Origin: Membranipora membranacea
Lineage: Eukaryota > Bryozoa > Gymnolaemata > Cheilostomatida > Membraniporidae
Assembly (NCBI GenBank): GCA_914767715.1
Contig: OU612069.1
Coordinates: 1,364,001 to 1,428,000, forward strand
Direction: 5' to 3'
DNA length: 64,000 nt
How positions within the stretch are numbered: the stretch's first letter is position 1; each line of letters opens with the position of its first letter. The notes beneath the pieces were generated by a model that saw only the letters and a list, made by a program, of their open reading frames with translations, did no database searches and was not told the DNA's origin. A program made the translations under genes and the position numbers. Positions 1 through 10,517 of the stretch are shown here, one piece after another.

Positions 1-3000
1 AAGTAACTTTGTTCTCTGATAAGTCCAGGATTTCTAGCTCTTGTAACCGGAGTGACCAGCATTTCCTACGAAATATCACATCATTATCTCACTATTGAGG
101 ATATAACAAAAAAATACAGTCGCATCAACTAAAAATTATTGGCCTGACATGTGTATGGGCACCACACAAGTATCATCAACAGTTAACCAATCCTAGCAGA
201 CATGGTGTAACAATATTTTCAACGCATCTCTGGTTTTTTTTCCAGCAAGTGTATGTTTATTTCAGTTACTATGATAAAGAGTTGCCCTTTCTTTCTCATT
301 ACCAAGTGAACCAACTTTATAGTGTTACACTAGGGCAAATTTATCCTTACCAAGGGAGTTTATCCAGCTGTAACCCACAGGCTCTGATATAGAGGTTCTT
401 GAGTTTTCTAGGAAAGGTCCAAGGAGACTTTACATCAGTAACTTTGTTCTCTGATATGTCCAGGATTTCCAGCTTATCTAACTCGTATAACCTACGAAAT
501 ATCACATCATTATCTCACTATTGAGGATTTAACAAAAGAATACAGTTGCATCAATTAAAAATTATTGGCCTGACATGTGTATGGGCACCACACAAGTATC
601 ATCTACAGTTAACCAATCCTAGCAAACATGGTGTAACAATATTTTTAACGCATTGCTGGTTTTTTTGCAGCATGTGTATGTTTATTTCAGTTACTATGAT
701 AAAGAGTTGCCCTTTCTTTCTCATTACCAAGTGAACCAACTTTATAGTGTTACACTAGGGCGAATTTATCCTTACCAAGAGAGGTCATCCAGCTGTAACC
801 CACAGGCTTTGATAGAGAGGCTCTTGAGTTTTCTAGGAAGGTACGGAAGAGACTTTACATCAGTAACTTTGTTCTCTGATAAGTCCAGGATTTCCAGCTT
901 ATCTAACTTGTGTAACCTACGAAATATCGTATCATTATCTCACTATTGAGGATTTAACAAAAGAACACAGTTGCATCAACTAAAAATAATTGGCCTGACA
1001 TGAGTACGGGCACCACACAAGCATCATCCACAGTTAACCAATCCTAGCAAACATGGTGTAACAATATTTTCCATGCATCGCTGGTTTTGTATTCAGCGAG
1101 TGTACGTTTATTTCAGTTACTATGATAAAGAGTTGCCCTTTCTTTCTCATTACCAAGTAAACCAACTTTATAGTGTTACACTAGGGCGAATTCATCCTTA
1201 CCAAGAGAGGACTTCCAGCTGTAACCCACAGTCTCTGATAGAGAGGCTCTTGAGTTTTCTAGGAAGGAGCTGAAGAGACTTTACATCAGTAACATTGTTA
1301 TCTGATAAGTCCAGGAATTCCAGTTTATCTAACTCGTGTAACCTACGAAATATCACATCATTATCTCACTATTGGAGATTTAACTAAAGAATACAGTTGC
1401 ATCAACTAAAAATTATTGGCCTGACATGAGTATGGGCACCACACAAGTATCATCTACAGTCAACCAATCCTAGCAAACATGGTGTAACAATATTTTCAAC
1501 GCATCGCTGTTTTTTTTTCAGCAAGTGTATGTTTATTTCAGTTACTATGATAAAGAGTTGCCCTTTCTTTCTCATTACCAAGTGAACCAACTTGATAGTG
1601 TTACACTAGGGCGAATTTATCCTTACCAAGAGAGGTCATCCAGCTGTAACCCACAGGCTCTGATAGAGAGGCTCTTGAGTTTTCTAGGAAGGTCCGGAAG
1701 AGACATTACATCAGTAACTTTGTTCTCTGATAAGTCCAGGATTTCCAGCTTATCTAACTCGTATAACCTACGAAATATCACATCCTTATCTCACTATTGA
1801 GGATTTAACAAAATAATACAGTTGCATCAACTAAAAATTATTGGCCTGACATGAGTATGGGCACCACACAAATATCATCTACAGTTAACCGATCCTAGCA
1901 AACATGGTGTAACAATATTTTCAACGCATTGCTGGTTTTTTTTTCAGCAAGTGTATGTTTATTTCAGTTACTATGATAAAGAGTTGCCCTTTCTTTCTCA
2001 TTACCAAGTGAACCAACTTTATAGTGTTACACTAGGGCGAATTCATCCTTACCAAGAGAGGACTTCCAGCTGTAACCCACAGTCTCTGATAGAGAGGCTC
2101 TTGAGTTTTCTAGGAAGGAGCTGAAGAGACTTTACATCAGTAACTTTGTTCTGTGATATGTCTAGGATTTCTAGTTTATCTAACTTGTGTAACCTACGAA
2201 ATATCACATCATTATCTCACTATTGAGGATTTAACAAAAGAATACAGTTGCATCAACTAAAAATTATTGGCCTGACATGAGTATGGGCACCACACAAGTA
2301 TCATCTACAGTAAACCAATCCTAGCAAACATGGTGTAACAATATTTTCAACGCATCGCTGGTTTTTTTTTTCAGCAAGTGTATGTTTATTTCAGTTACTA
2401 TGATAAAGAGTTGCCCTTTCCTTCTCATTACCAAGTGAACCAACTTTATAGTGTAACACTAGGGCGAATTCATCCTTACCAAGAGAGGTCATCCAGCTGT
2501 AACCCACAGGCTCTGATAGAGAGGCTCTTCAGTTTTCTAGGAAGGAGCTGAAGAGACTTTACATCAGTAACTTTGTTCTCTGATATGTCTAGGATTTCTA
2601 GTTTATCTAACTCGTGTAACCTACGAAATATCACATCATTATCTCACTATTGAGGATTTAACAAAAGAATACAGTTGCATCAACTAAAAATTATTGGCCT
2701 GACATGAGTATGGGCACCCCACAAGTATCATCTACAGTTAACCAATCCTAGCAAACATGGTGTGACAATATTTTCAACGCATCGCTGGTTTTTTTTTTCA
2801 GCAAGTGTATGTTTATTTCAGTTACTATGATAAAGAGTTGCCCTTTCTTTCTCATTACCAAGTGAACCAACTTTATAGTGTTACACTAGGGCGAATTTAT
2901 CCTTACCAAGAGAGGTCATCCAGCTGTAACCCACAGGCTCTGATAGACAGGCTCTTGAGTTTTCTAGGAAGGTCCAAAAGAGACATTATATCAGTAACTT

Positions 3001-5434
3001 TGTTCTCTGATAAGTCCAGGATTTCTAGCTCATCTAACTCGTGTAACCTACGAAATATCACATCATTTTCTCACTATTGAGGATTTAACTAAAGAATACA
3101 GTTGCATCAACTAAAAATTATTGGCCTGACATGAGTATGGGCACCACACAAGTATCATCTACAGTTAACCAATCCTAGCAAACATGGTGTAACAATATTT
3201 TCAACGCATAGCTGGTTTTTTTTAAGCAAGTGTATGTTTATTTCAGTTACTATGATAAAGAGTTGCCCTCTCTTTCTCATTACCAAGTGAACCAACTTTA
3301 TAGTGTTACACTAGGGCGAATTTATCCTTACCAAGAGAGGTCATCCAGCTGTAACCCACAAGCTCTGATAGAGAGGTTCTTGAGTTTTCTAGGAAGGTCC
3401 GGAAGAGACATTACATCAGTAACTTTGTTCTCTGATAAGTCCAGGATTTCCAGCTTATCTAACTCGTGTAACCTACGAAATATCACATCATTATCTCACT
3501 ATTCAGGATTTAACAACAGAATACAGTTGCATCAACAAAAAATTATTGGCCTGATATGAGTATGGGCACCACACAAGTATCATCTACAGTTAACCAATCC
3601 TAGCAAACATGTTGTAACAATATTTTCAAAGCATCGCTGGTTTTTTTTCAGCAAGTGTATGTTTATTTCAGTTACTATGATAAAGATTTGCCCTTCCTTT
3701 CTCATTACCAAGTGAACCAACTTTATAGTGTTACACTAGGGCGAATTTATCCTTACCAAGAGAGGTCATCCAGCTGTAACCCACAGGCTCTGATAGAGAG
3801 GCTCTTGAGTTTTCTAGGAAGGTCCAGATGAGACATTACGTCAGTAACTTTGTTCTCTGATAAGTCCAGGATTTCCAGCTTATGTAACTCGTGTAACCTA
3901 CGAAATATCACATCATTATCTCATTATTGAGGATTTAACAAAAGAATACAGTTGCATCAACTAAAAATTATTGGCCTGACATGAGTATGGGCACCACACA
4001 AGTATCATCTACAGTTAACCAATCCTAGCAAACATGGTGTAACAATATTTTCAACGCATCGCTGGTTTTTTTTTCACCAAGTGTATGTTTATTTCAGTTA
4101 CTATGATAAAGAGTTGCCCTTTCTTTTTCATTACCAAGTGAACCAACTTTATAGCATAAGGCCACGTGACATTGATATAGCCTGTGATTTTTGTCAGTGA
4201 GTGGGGGTGGGAGAGAAGAGAAGAATGAGTATAGGGGGGAACCATCAATGTAATCTCATGATACTTGGTTCCCCCCTATCTCTTTCACTCATCTCCAACC
4301 CCCACCCACTGACAAAAATCACAGGCTATATCAAATTCACGTGGCCTTATGGTTTATAGTGGTACACTAGGGCGAATTTATCCCTACCAAGAGAGGTCAC
4401 CCAGCTGTAACCCACAGGCTCTGACAGAGAGGCTCTTGAGTTTTCTAGGAAGGAGACGAAGAGACTTTACATCAGTAACTTTGTCCTCTGATAAGTCCAG
4501 GATTTCCAGCTTATCTAACTTGTGTAACCTACGAAATATCACATCATTATCTCACTATTGAGGATTTAACAAAGGAATACAGTTGCATCAAATAAAAATT
4601 ATTGGCCTGACATGAGTATGGGCACCACACAAGTATCATCTACAGTTAACCAATCCTAGCAAACATGGTGTAACAATATTTTCAACGCATTGCTGGTTTT
4701 TTTTTCAGCAAGAGTATGATTATTTCAGTTACTATGATAAAGAGTTGCCCTTTCTTTCTCATTACCAAGTGAACCAACTTTATAGTGTTACACTAGGGCG
4801 AATTTATCCTTACCAAGAGAGGTCATCCAGCTGTAACCCACAGGCTCTGATAGAGAGGCTCTTGAGTTTTCTAGGAAGGTCCGGAAGAGACATTACATCA
4901 GTAACTTTGTTCTCCGATAACTCCAGGATTTCCAGCTTATCTGACTCGTGTAACCTACGAAATATCACACCATTATCTCACTATTGAGGATTTAACAAAA
5001 GAATACGGTTGCATCAACTAAAAATTATTGGCCTGACATGAGTATTGGCACCACACAAGTATCATCTACAGTTAACCAATCCTAGCAAACATGGTGTAAC
5101 AATATTTTCAACGCATCGCAGGTTTTTTTTTCAGCAAGTGAATGTTTATTTCAGTTACTATGATAAAGAGTTGCCCTTTCTTTCTCATTACCAAGTGAAC
5201 CAACCTTATAGTGTTACACCAGGGCGAATTTATCCTTACCAAGGGAGGTCATCCAGCTGTAACCCACAGGCTCTGATAGAGAGGCTCTTGAGTTTTCTAG
5301 GAAGGTCCGGAAGAGACATTACATCAGTATCTTTGTTCTCTGATAACTCCAGGATTTCTAGCTCATGAAACCAGCGTAACCTACGAAATATCACATCATT
5401 ATCTCACTATTGAGGATTTAACAAAAGAATAAAG
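1..5434 (-). repeat. tandem array of about 425-bp units, each carrying one LRR exon
   Basis: About 12.8 head-to-tail copies spaced 425-427 bp, apart from one enlarged by an insertion. On the minus strand each unit has acceptor TTTCGTAG, a 141-nt exon and donor GTAAGG (GTAGGG in one copy). Exons: 5240-5380, 4814-4954, 4388-4528, 3757-3897, 3332-3472, 2907-3047, 2480-2620, 2053-2193, 1627-1767, 1202-1342, 776-916, 351-491 and partial 1-65. Each encodes two LRRs, with cores LEILDLSENKVTDV and LKSLSIRACGLQL, and joins the next through a split Trp codon. No stop or frameshift occurs in any copy. One copy carries a compensating +1/-1 pair near 409-417. Introns are about as conserved as exons, so the duplication is recent or homogenised. 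The partial copy has three extra codons near its start. Confidence 0.9.
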
Positions 5435-8400
5435 TTATATAAACAAAACAAAAATTTCCCCATGCTGAAACATTGATCATAAAAATAACCCATTGACTGG
5501 TTGGCGAACTCATATTGAACCAGACTATAGGGCGCTCACGGTTTTGCCCTATGGATTGAACATTTTTTAACTTACTGATTACTTAGAGCAGACTGCGGAT
5601 CATTCCTCAGGTCCAACATCTCCAGATCTGGTACAAGGTCTCTAAGATTATGTGGAACTTCTCCCCATATTCTCATGTGTGTGACAGTTATATCTGCTGT
5701 CTCTTTTTGAAACTGCGATGCTGTCCGCAGCTTCCCTTCGAAATCATCAGGCAGCTCCATTCTATCATCACTGCCATCCGAATACCAGATACAGTACTCT
5801 GATGAATGCAGATAAGATTATATTAATATATTATATCGGTTATTTGAAAAATATAATTTTGATATTATTCATTATATTATGGACATTTTATCGGTAGATA
5901 TGGCTTCTTGTATATCATATAAAATATAATGAGAGAGGTCATATAGATGCAAGGTCTGAAGGGAGTCAGTAGTAGTAAGGTGTTATTTCATAGTGACATT
6001 TACATCACCCACATCATTGGCCGATCCAACTATCACATCAATTTGTGACAATTACAGCTTTCTACGGTACAACAATTTGGATGCCAGTAATCATACGGAG
6101 TCAAATGTTCTTAGTTGAGCAGACTGTAGGGAAAACTGTAGACAAAAATTTACTATTTGTAAGGGATAGTTAATGTGAGTTGAGCTTCACCAATTAATCC
6201 TAGTTTGATTTATTGCTTGAGAAGGTCAAAGGTGAGTACAGAAGTAAGGAAGAAGAAGAATAGAAGGTTTACTTCGCATATGTCGACATACCTCCATAAT
6301 TGCTGACTTCATCCAGATCCAGATCAACCTTGTAAAATAAAATAACAGTAAACAGCAGTGATATTTATCATTTACGTCATAGTAGCTAGCGCCTCCTCAC
6401 ATTTGGTAACATATTGAAGGTCTCAGGTCAAATTAAGAGAACTCTGGTAACATTTCAAATAGCATCTGGACACAGTTGAATGCTTTAATGCCAGATCATG
6501 GGCACCTGAAGTTGGTGGAAATCTTTGAAAATATGATTATTGGCATGTCATTTGCCATAGTATTTTTTACTCAGTCATAATAGTGGTAAGATCTCTCTTA
6601 CCTCAAGGCCGGTGAGATAGCCGGGAAAAGTCCACACATGTGTTGATAAATTGACTTCGATTTTCACTCGACTTGTATCCTTGTGGAGACTGAATCCTTC
6701 TCCGGTGATTCTCAATGTCCAAGAGTGTGGCTGCACAAGACCCTTATTTATATCACATAATACAAACGGAGGGATGCTTTCTGAAAGTATCTCCTTCTGC
6801 ATCAAGACTTCGAGAAACTTTTCTTTGTAATCTCTACCAATCCAGTCATACAATGAGTCATTCCCTAAGTAGTATATGAGAGGGGAAAACTGATCTGACT
6901 CGCTGACGGCATGGCCTTGTATAAAGAGGACTAATAGCGGTTCGTGAAGGATAAGCACTGCAGTCACATTCTTCTGTTGGCAACTCTTATGAAGGGAAGC
7001 GGCATTAAAGAGGGGTCTGAGAACACTTCGTTCTTTGTAATCAGGAGGAAGATGTCTTCTGTACTCAGGATGCATCTGAAATCAAAGAATATACTGACTC
7101 TAATTTTATTCTCAGACTAGTGTAACAACACGGTGAGCATGACCTAATACTGAATAATATTGCAGTAGTAAGAGTTACTTTGAAGGTTTTAAGACACATC
7201 AGTCGCATTCTCTTGCTTGATATCATAAATGCATCCATGAAATTAAGATTGGAATCAGCTAAAGTTGTTTCTCTAGCTAGTCAGCTTTGAAACAAGCCCA
7301 AAACTGACCCTGTGGGACCACCAGAAGCTGAGTAATGAGGGCCATTCCAGCATTATTGTATAAGGAACCGTTAATCGGCTTCAATTTTTTGTCCTGGAAT
7401 AATCTCTTTAATGACATGAGCTTCATTTCATGGATGTTTTAATGGAGTCCTTAGTTGAGTATGTTATTGGAGGGCTAAGTATGTGTCCGCCATATATACA
7501 TAATGTGATGAGCATTAATATTTTTAGGATAATGGAAACCGACATTTACATAAAAGACATACCAGTAAGAAGATGTCCCCTTCTATTGATTGCCTTGAAA
7601 AATTGTTGACTTGATCTTAGACTGATTCAATTTCACCTAAACTCAGGTTGGGTAATTTGAATTGAACAACATTAATAAAAAAAACATTATATGGGGATGT
7701 AGCGATCAATATGAAGAGCTGATCAAAACGTACCAGATAAGTAAGAGGATCAAGTTTGAGCTGCTTAAGCTGAGGAGGTCTTCTTTTCCCCAATGGAAAA
7801 CCTTCATCAATCATCAATGGATTATCACGTATGTCCAGAACCTCTAGATCTTTCAGGTTGCTCAGGCTGTGGAAGCAAACACAATTATGAGCTAGGATTA
7901 ATAACCCGCAATATTGGCGCCCCAACATATCGCTGAGACATTGCTAGAGTATGCTTGATAATCCACAGAAAATGATGTCTAGCAAATACTTTTTACTAGC
8001 ACTGAAGATGGGAGATATCTGTCAGTTTCCCATCATGTTTACAGATTGACGCTATATTTAATTTTAAATCACAAAAGATTACATATGAACACACTCACCA
8101 ACCAGGTAAGTGGGTTAGTCCACAGTTTGCGATATTTAGTCTCTTCAATCCTTTACTACACTCGCTAACATGTTTCAAGAATGTTTCTTCCACCAGATGT
8201 CCAGACACGGACAGGGAAGTCAAATTTTCTACACCGCCAAGCCTACAAAAGGATAAATATGGACTACCAGGATATTTACTTTCAAGAACGGGATACCGTT
8301 GACCCCAGCCAACTTCTTGTAGACTAGCAATAATCTTTTGGAAAACCGGTAAAGGGCAAGATTTGGGTTGAAGGTTTCGTTGAAGGTTTCAAAGGCGTGC

Positions 8401-10517
8401 CAAAATTTGATTGTAACAAAGAATGAATACCTGGTTTTAATAACACATAGCATCAGGTTCTTCTCAAATTTATGTCACATCATGTATAACATCTTTTCAA
8501 GATGATGTTGATGACAATAAAGTGATACAAAAAAATGTTACCCACCCAAAGCCAATTCAAAATTAGAAAACAAAGAACATTAATAGCTTACCTGAGCTTG
8601 TTGAGATCAAGCGAACACTGATTGAGATACAATCTCTTTAGAGTGACTGGTAGCGACTGCGACAGTTCTTCCACATCCAACTTCTGGTTGAAGGAAAGAT
8701 CGAGAATTTCTAGTGCTTTCAGTGCTTTTAAACCTGAACTGTCAAGTAAAATAGATGCAATACGAATATCTATCCAGGTAAAATTCTTATTTTATTCAGT
8801 ATTTAGACATTAGAGAATTTTTTACGTTTTCTGACTCTTTTGCAGAGTTGTCTGCTCATGTCATGTATTTTGACCAATATTGGATCAAATTCGACCCATA
8901 GTGTCTTTAACTCCTTGATTGGATATAAAGAAGGACTTTCATATGGCTGATCTCAACTGGCATAAGCAAGCACTATATTTTGGGGTGATGCTATTTGATT
9001 TCTCTGTCAATGCCAAGATGTAATAAAAAAGTACCATTTCCATAACTATTTTCAAGCAGGAATTCAATGAAGCTAAAAAGCATTTAATTCTGATGAGGCT
9101 TTTTAAGGATAGCGGGGAGAGTTACCATCACTGATGTGTATGGTTGAAGCAACACATCAGTCATCTTTGATTGGGCCATAGGTACAGAAAAGCTCCAGAC
9201 AACCAGTTTTAAACCTTTTATAAAGGAGCTTGCCGGAGTTTTAGAAAGTTGTTACTAAAATGTCCAAAACATCTTAGTATGAACCTGAATTTGGCTAGTG
9301 GCCCCATCTTTCCAACCTTTTACGCTATCAACATGAATATCTTATACAAAAAAACTTAAACCTAACCTAATATTTGAAAACATCAGTGAGCGAGTTGAAA
9401 TGCAATAGAGAATAATTTACTAATGCTTACAGTGCCAGAGACACCCTTCTCCCTAGCCCCCGGCGGGGGGCCGTCCGCCGGGTGGGAGAAGTCTTGGGGG
9501 CCCAGACTACCTATCACCCTACTCCACACCTTTTAATGCGCACTATTCTTCGCATCTCATGGGCAGCACTCAAACAATGATTAACACTGACTCAGAGACA
9601 GAAAATATATCCCTGGAAATAATAAGATTATCCTCACTCTGTATGTGATATATCTCTAAGATCCAGTCTTCCGAGACTTGGTGCCACAAGCTTCAGTTCT
9701 GACGGCTTTGGTACATCTCCCCATATCTTAACATGTGTGACCTCTTCTGTCTTCTGTCCTTCTGTCTCTTTTATCTCTTTTATCTCTTTTATCTCATTAC
9801 AAAGCTGGTGAATTGTCTTCTCTTTGCCATTGAAGTTTTCCGGTGGCGTAGCGTTTCCTATTTTGTACCAAATGCGGTATTCTACGAATAGTAAAAGTAT
9901 TTTCCGGAAAGTACCCGTAAATAAAAGTGAGTTTCGCATTTACTACTATATCACTAAATGTACTTTAGGAAAGTACCATACATTACATGTTAATGCATTT
10001 TGTTACCATTGCTCAACTTCTTCCAAGATTGTTTTTATGGAAACATAAAACCCTCACCTCAAACATAGAAGTAAAATTAATGTATACTCAATCAAATCTT
10101 AACTTGAGTTTCTATGTACCAACATTGCGTTATTTAGCTAGCGCCCTCACAAACAGAACAGAAGCAAGGGCGTCGTGGTGAGGCTAATCTAAGAGGTATA
10201 TTACTGCTTACTTTTAGCTACAGAATGTTTCTCATCGCCACTCTAAAAAAAAAGATGTACTGAAGATAAGAGTAAGGTGACAAGGAGGTCACAATTGCAA
10301 ACGGAACAATTTTAACATTTTTGTGTCGGATAGACAAATTTTACAATATTACCAACTAAAATTTAGGCAGGTAAAGTACTCCAGGGTAAATAGCAGTGAT
10401 ACTAAATATTACACCTCCAATTAAGAAAATGAGTTGGAAAAGTACCTCACTCTCTGTCACAGATAGGTTCTCAAACTCCTGCACCAGTCCCTCTGTGTCG
10501 GATCTTGCTTGTGTCAT
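1..10517 (-). CDS. multi-exon leucine-rich-repeat protein gene, 3' end outside window
   Basis: Assembled by hand from GT-AG exons in compatible phases. In transcript order: 10446-10517 (start ATG), 10212-10242, 9638-9881, 8592-8738, 8099-8242, 7734-7866, 6602-7075, 6292-6328, 5576-5798, then 13 array exons from 5380 down to 1. The N-terminus MTQARSDTEGLVQEFENLSV is hydrophilic with no signal peptide, so a cytosolic protein is likely (inference). LRR cores are plain, for example LEILDLSFNQKLDV, LTSLSVSGHL, LEVLDIRDNPLMID and LEILDLSENKVTDV. A 158-residue non-LRR exon separates two modules that each begin with an entry exon. LRR proteins usually bind other proteins; the ligand here is unknown. 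I saw no NACHT, TIR, kinase or membrane segment, but the end of the gene is missing. A further exon between 8243 and 8591 cannot be excluded. Exon boundaries are predictions. Confidence 0.8.
4148..4359. mobile_element. palindromic MITE inserted in one array intron
   Basis: A 198-bp insertion (4155-4352) interrupts one unit of the array. Its two halves are near-complete reverse complements (CATAAGGCCACGTG at one end, CACGTGGCCTTATG at the other). TTTATAG occurs on both sides (4148-4154 and 4353-4359) but only once in the other units, so it is the target-site duplication. A G directly before the right copy leaves an 8-bp duplication with one mismatch possible. No coding capacity. Confidence 0.85.
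5576..5798 (-). CDS. LRR gene, entry exon of module 2
   Basis: 223 nt, phase 1 in and phase 2 out, acceptor TTCATCAG and donor GTAAGT. It begins YCIWYSDGSDDRMELPDDFE, later VTHMRIWGEVP, and ends LEMLDLRNDPQSALSN. It is clearly related to 9638-9881. Its phase-2 end joins in frame to the first array exon (5240-5380), giving …SNQ then LRWFHELEILELSEN. Confidence 0.7.
6292..6328 (-). CDS. LRR gene, second micro-exon (phase 0 to 1)
   Basis: A 37-nt exon, VDLDLDEVSNYG plus one base, acceptor TTTTACAAG and donor GTATGT. Its phases match both the exon ending at 6602 and the entry exon starting at 5798. It is the positional counterpart of 10212-10242. Confidence 0.55.
6602..7075 (-). CDS. LRR gene, large non-LRR domain exon
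   Basis: 474 nt (158 codons), phase 0 on both sides, acceptor TTTCAG and donor GTAAGA. It begins MHPEYRRHLPPDYKERSVL. The middle has a hydrophobic strand-like stretch (TAVLILHEPLLVLFIQGH). The end is beta-rich: PHSWTLRITGEGFSLHKD, then VKIEVNLSTHVWTFPGYL. I do not recognise the family. The internal ATG is a codon after the splice site, not evidence for a separate gene, although an alternative start there cannot be excluded. Confidence 0.65.
7734..7866 (-). CDS. LRR gene, last LRR exon of module 1
   Basis: 133 nt, phase 2 in and phase 0 out, acceptor TTCCACAG and donor GTACGT. It encodes LSNLKDLEVLDIRDNPLMID and then PQLKQLKLDPLTYL. The phase change ends the chain of phase-2 LRR exons and links to the phase-0 exon at 7075. 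Confidence 0.7.
8099..8242 (-). CDS. LRR gene, two-repeat LRR exon
   Basis: 144 nt (48 codons), phase 2 on both sides, acceptor CTTTTGTAG and donor GTGAGT. It encodes LGGVENLTSLSVSGHLVEET and later GLKRLNIANCGLTHLPG, two LRRs with the consensus Asn-Cys-Gly-Leu in the second. It joins in frame to the next exon. Confidence 0.75.
8243..8591 (-). other. LRR gene intron with possible decayed exon
   Basis: Between two good LRR exons, the minus strand is open over 8229-8453 but gives no clean LRR. A stretch reading LALYRFSKRLLLVYKKLAGV has leucine spacing faintly like the second half of an LRR exon. No acceptor/donor pair keeps phase 2. I treat it as intron that may hold an eroded exon. Confidence 0.3.
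8592..8738 (-). CDS. LRR gene, divergent two-repeat LRR exon
   Basis: 147 nt, phase 2 on both sides, acceptor TTGACAG and donor GTAAGC. It encodes two LRRs: LKALEILDLSFNQKLDVEEL and LPVTLKRLYLNQCSLDL. The layout matches the array exons (first repeat with an Asn, second with a Cys in that position), with two extra codons, so it is a diverged relative of the array unit. Confidence 0.75.
9446..9491. repeat. GC-rich hairpin
   Basis: A 46-bp inverted repeat in an AT-rich intron: the arms pair CTTCTCCC and CCGGCGG with CCGCCGG and GGGAGAAG, with a few unpaired bases and a GGGGCCGT loop. It is the most GC-rich patch in the region. No coding potential was seen. Confidence 0.6.
9638..9881 (-). CDS. 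LRR gene, entry exon of module 1
   Basis: 244 nt, phase 1 in and phase 2 out. It encodes YRIWYKIGNATPPENFNGKE, a Lys/Glu-rich stretch with a short repeat (IKEIKEIKE), then VTHVKIWGDVP and a final LRR-like GRLDLRD. The exon at 5576-5798 has the same phases and the same landmarks (IWY near the start, IWG about 50 residues later, then LDLR), so the two are duplicates. I do not recognise a named domain; it looks like an N-terminal cap of an LRR solenoid (inference). Confidence 0.65.
10212..10242 (-). CDS. LRR gene, micro-exon (phase 0 to 1)
   Basis: A 31-nt exon, SGDEKHSVAK plus one base, between a T-rich acceptor (TTTTTAG) and donor GTAAGC. The one leftover base completes a Lys codon with the next exon. 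It has a phase-matched counterpart before the second entry exon (6292-6328). Confidence 0.55.
10446..10517 (-). CDS. LRR gene, first coding exon
   Basis: 24 codons from the ATG at 10515-10517 to a donor GTACTT, leaving phase 0. The peptide is acidic (…EFENLSVTESE). A polypyrimidine tract ending in AATAG lies about 20 nt upstream, so a 5' untranslated exon further right is possible. This ATG is chosen because the frame continues cleanly into the next phase-0 exon. Confidence 0.6.

Noticed and set aside
653-5368. Repeated plus-strand ORFs of about 90 codons, one per array unit (reading …VYFSYYDKELPFLSHYQ…)
   Set aside because: They are antisense to the LRR exons. The minus strand gives proper LRRs with splice sites, while these frames start and stop inside introns and match no family.
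7073-7075. Independent gene start at the ATG of the 474-nt exon
   Set aside because: The ATG lies directly after an acceptor and in phase with the LRR exon before it, so an internal Met codon is the simpler reading.
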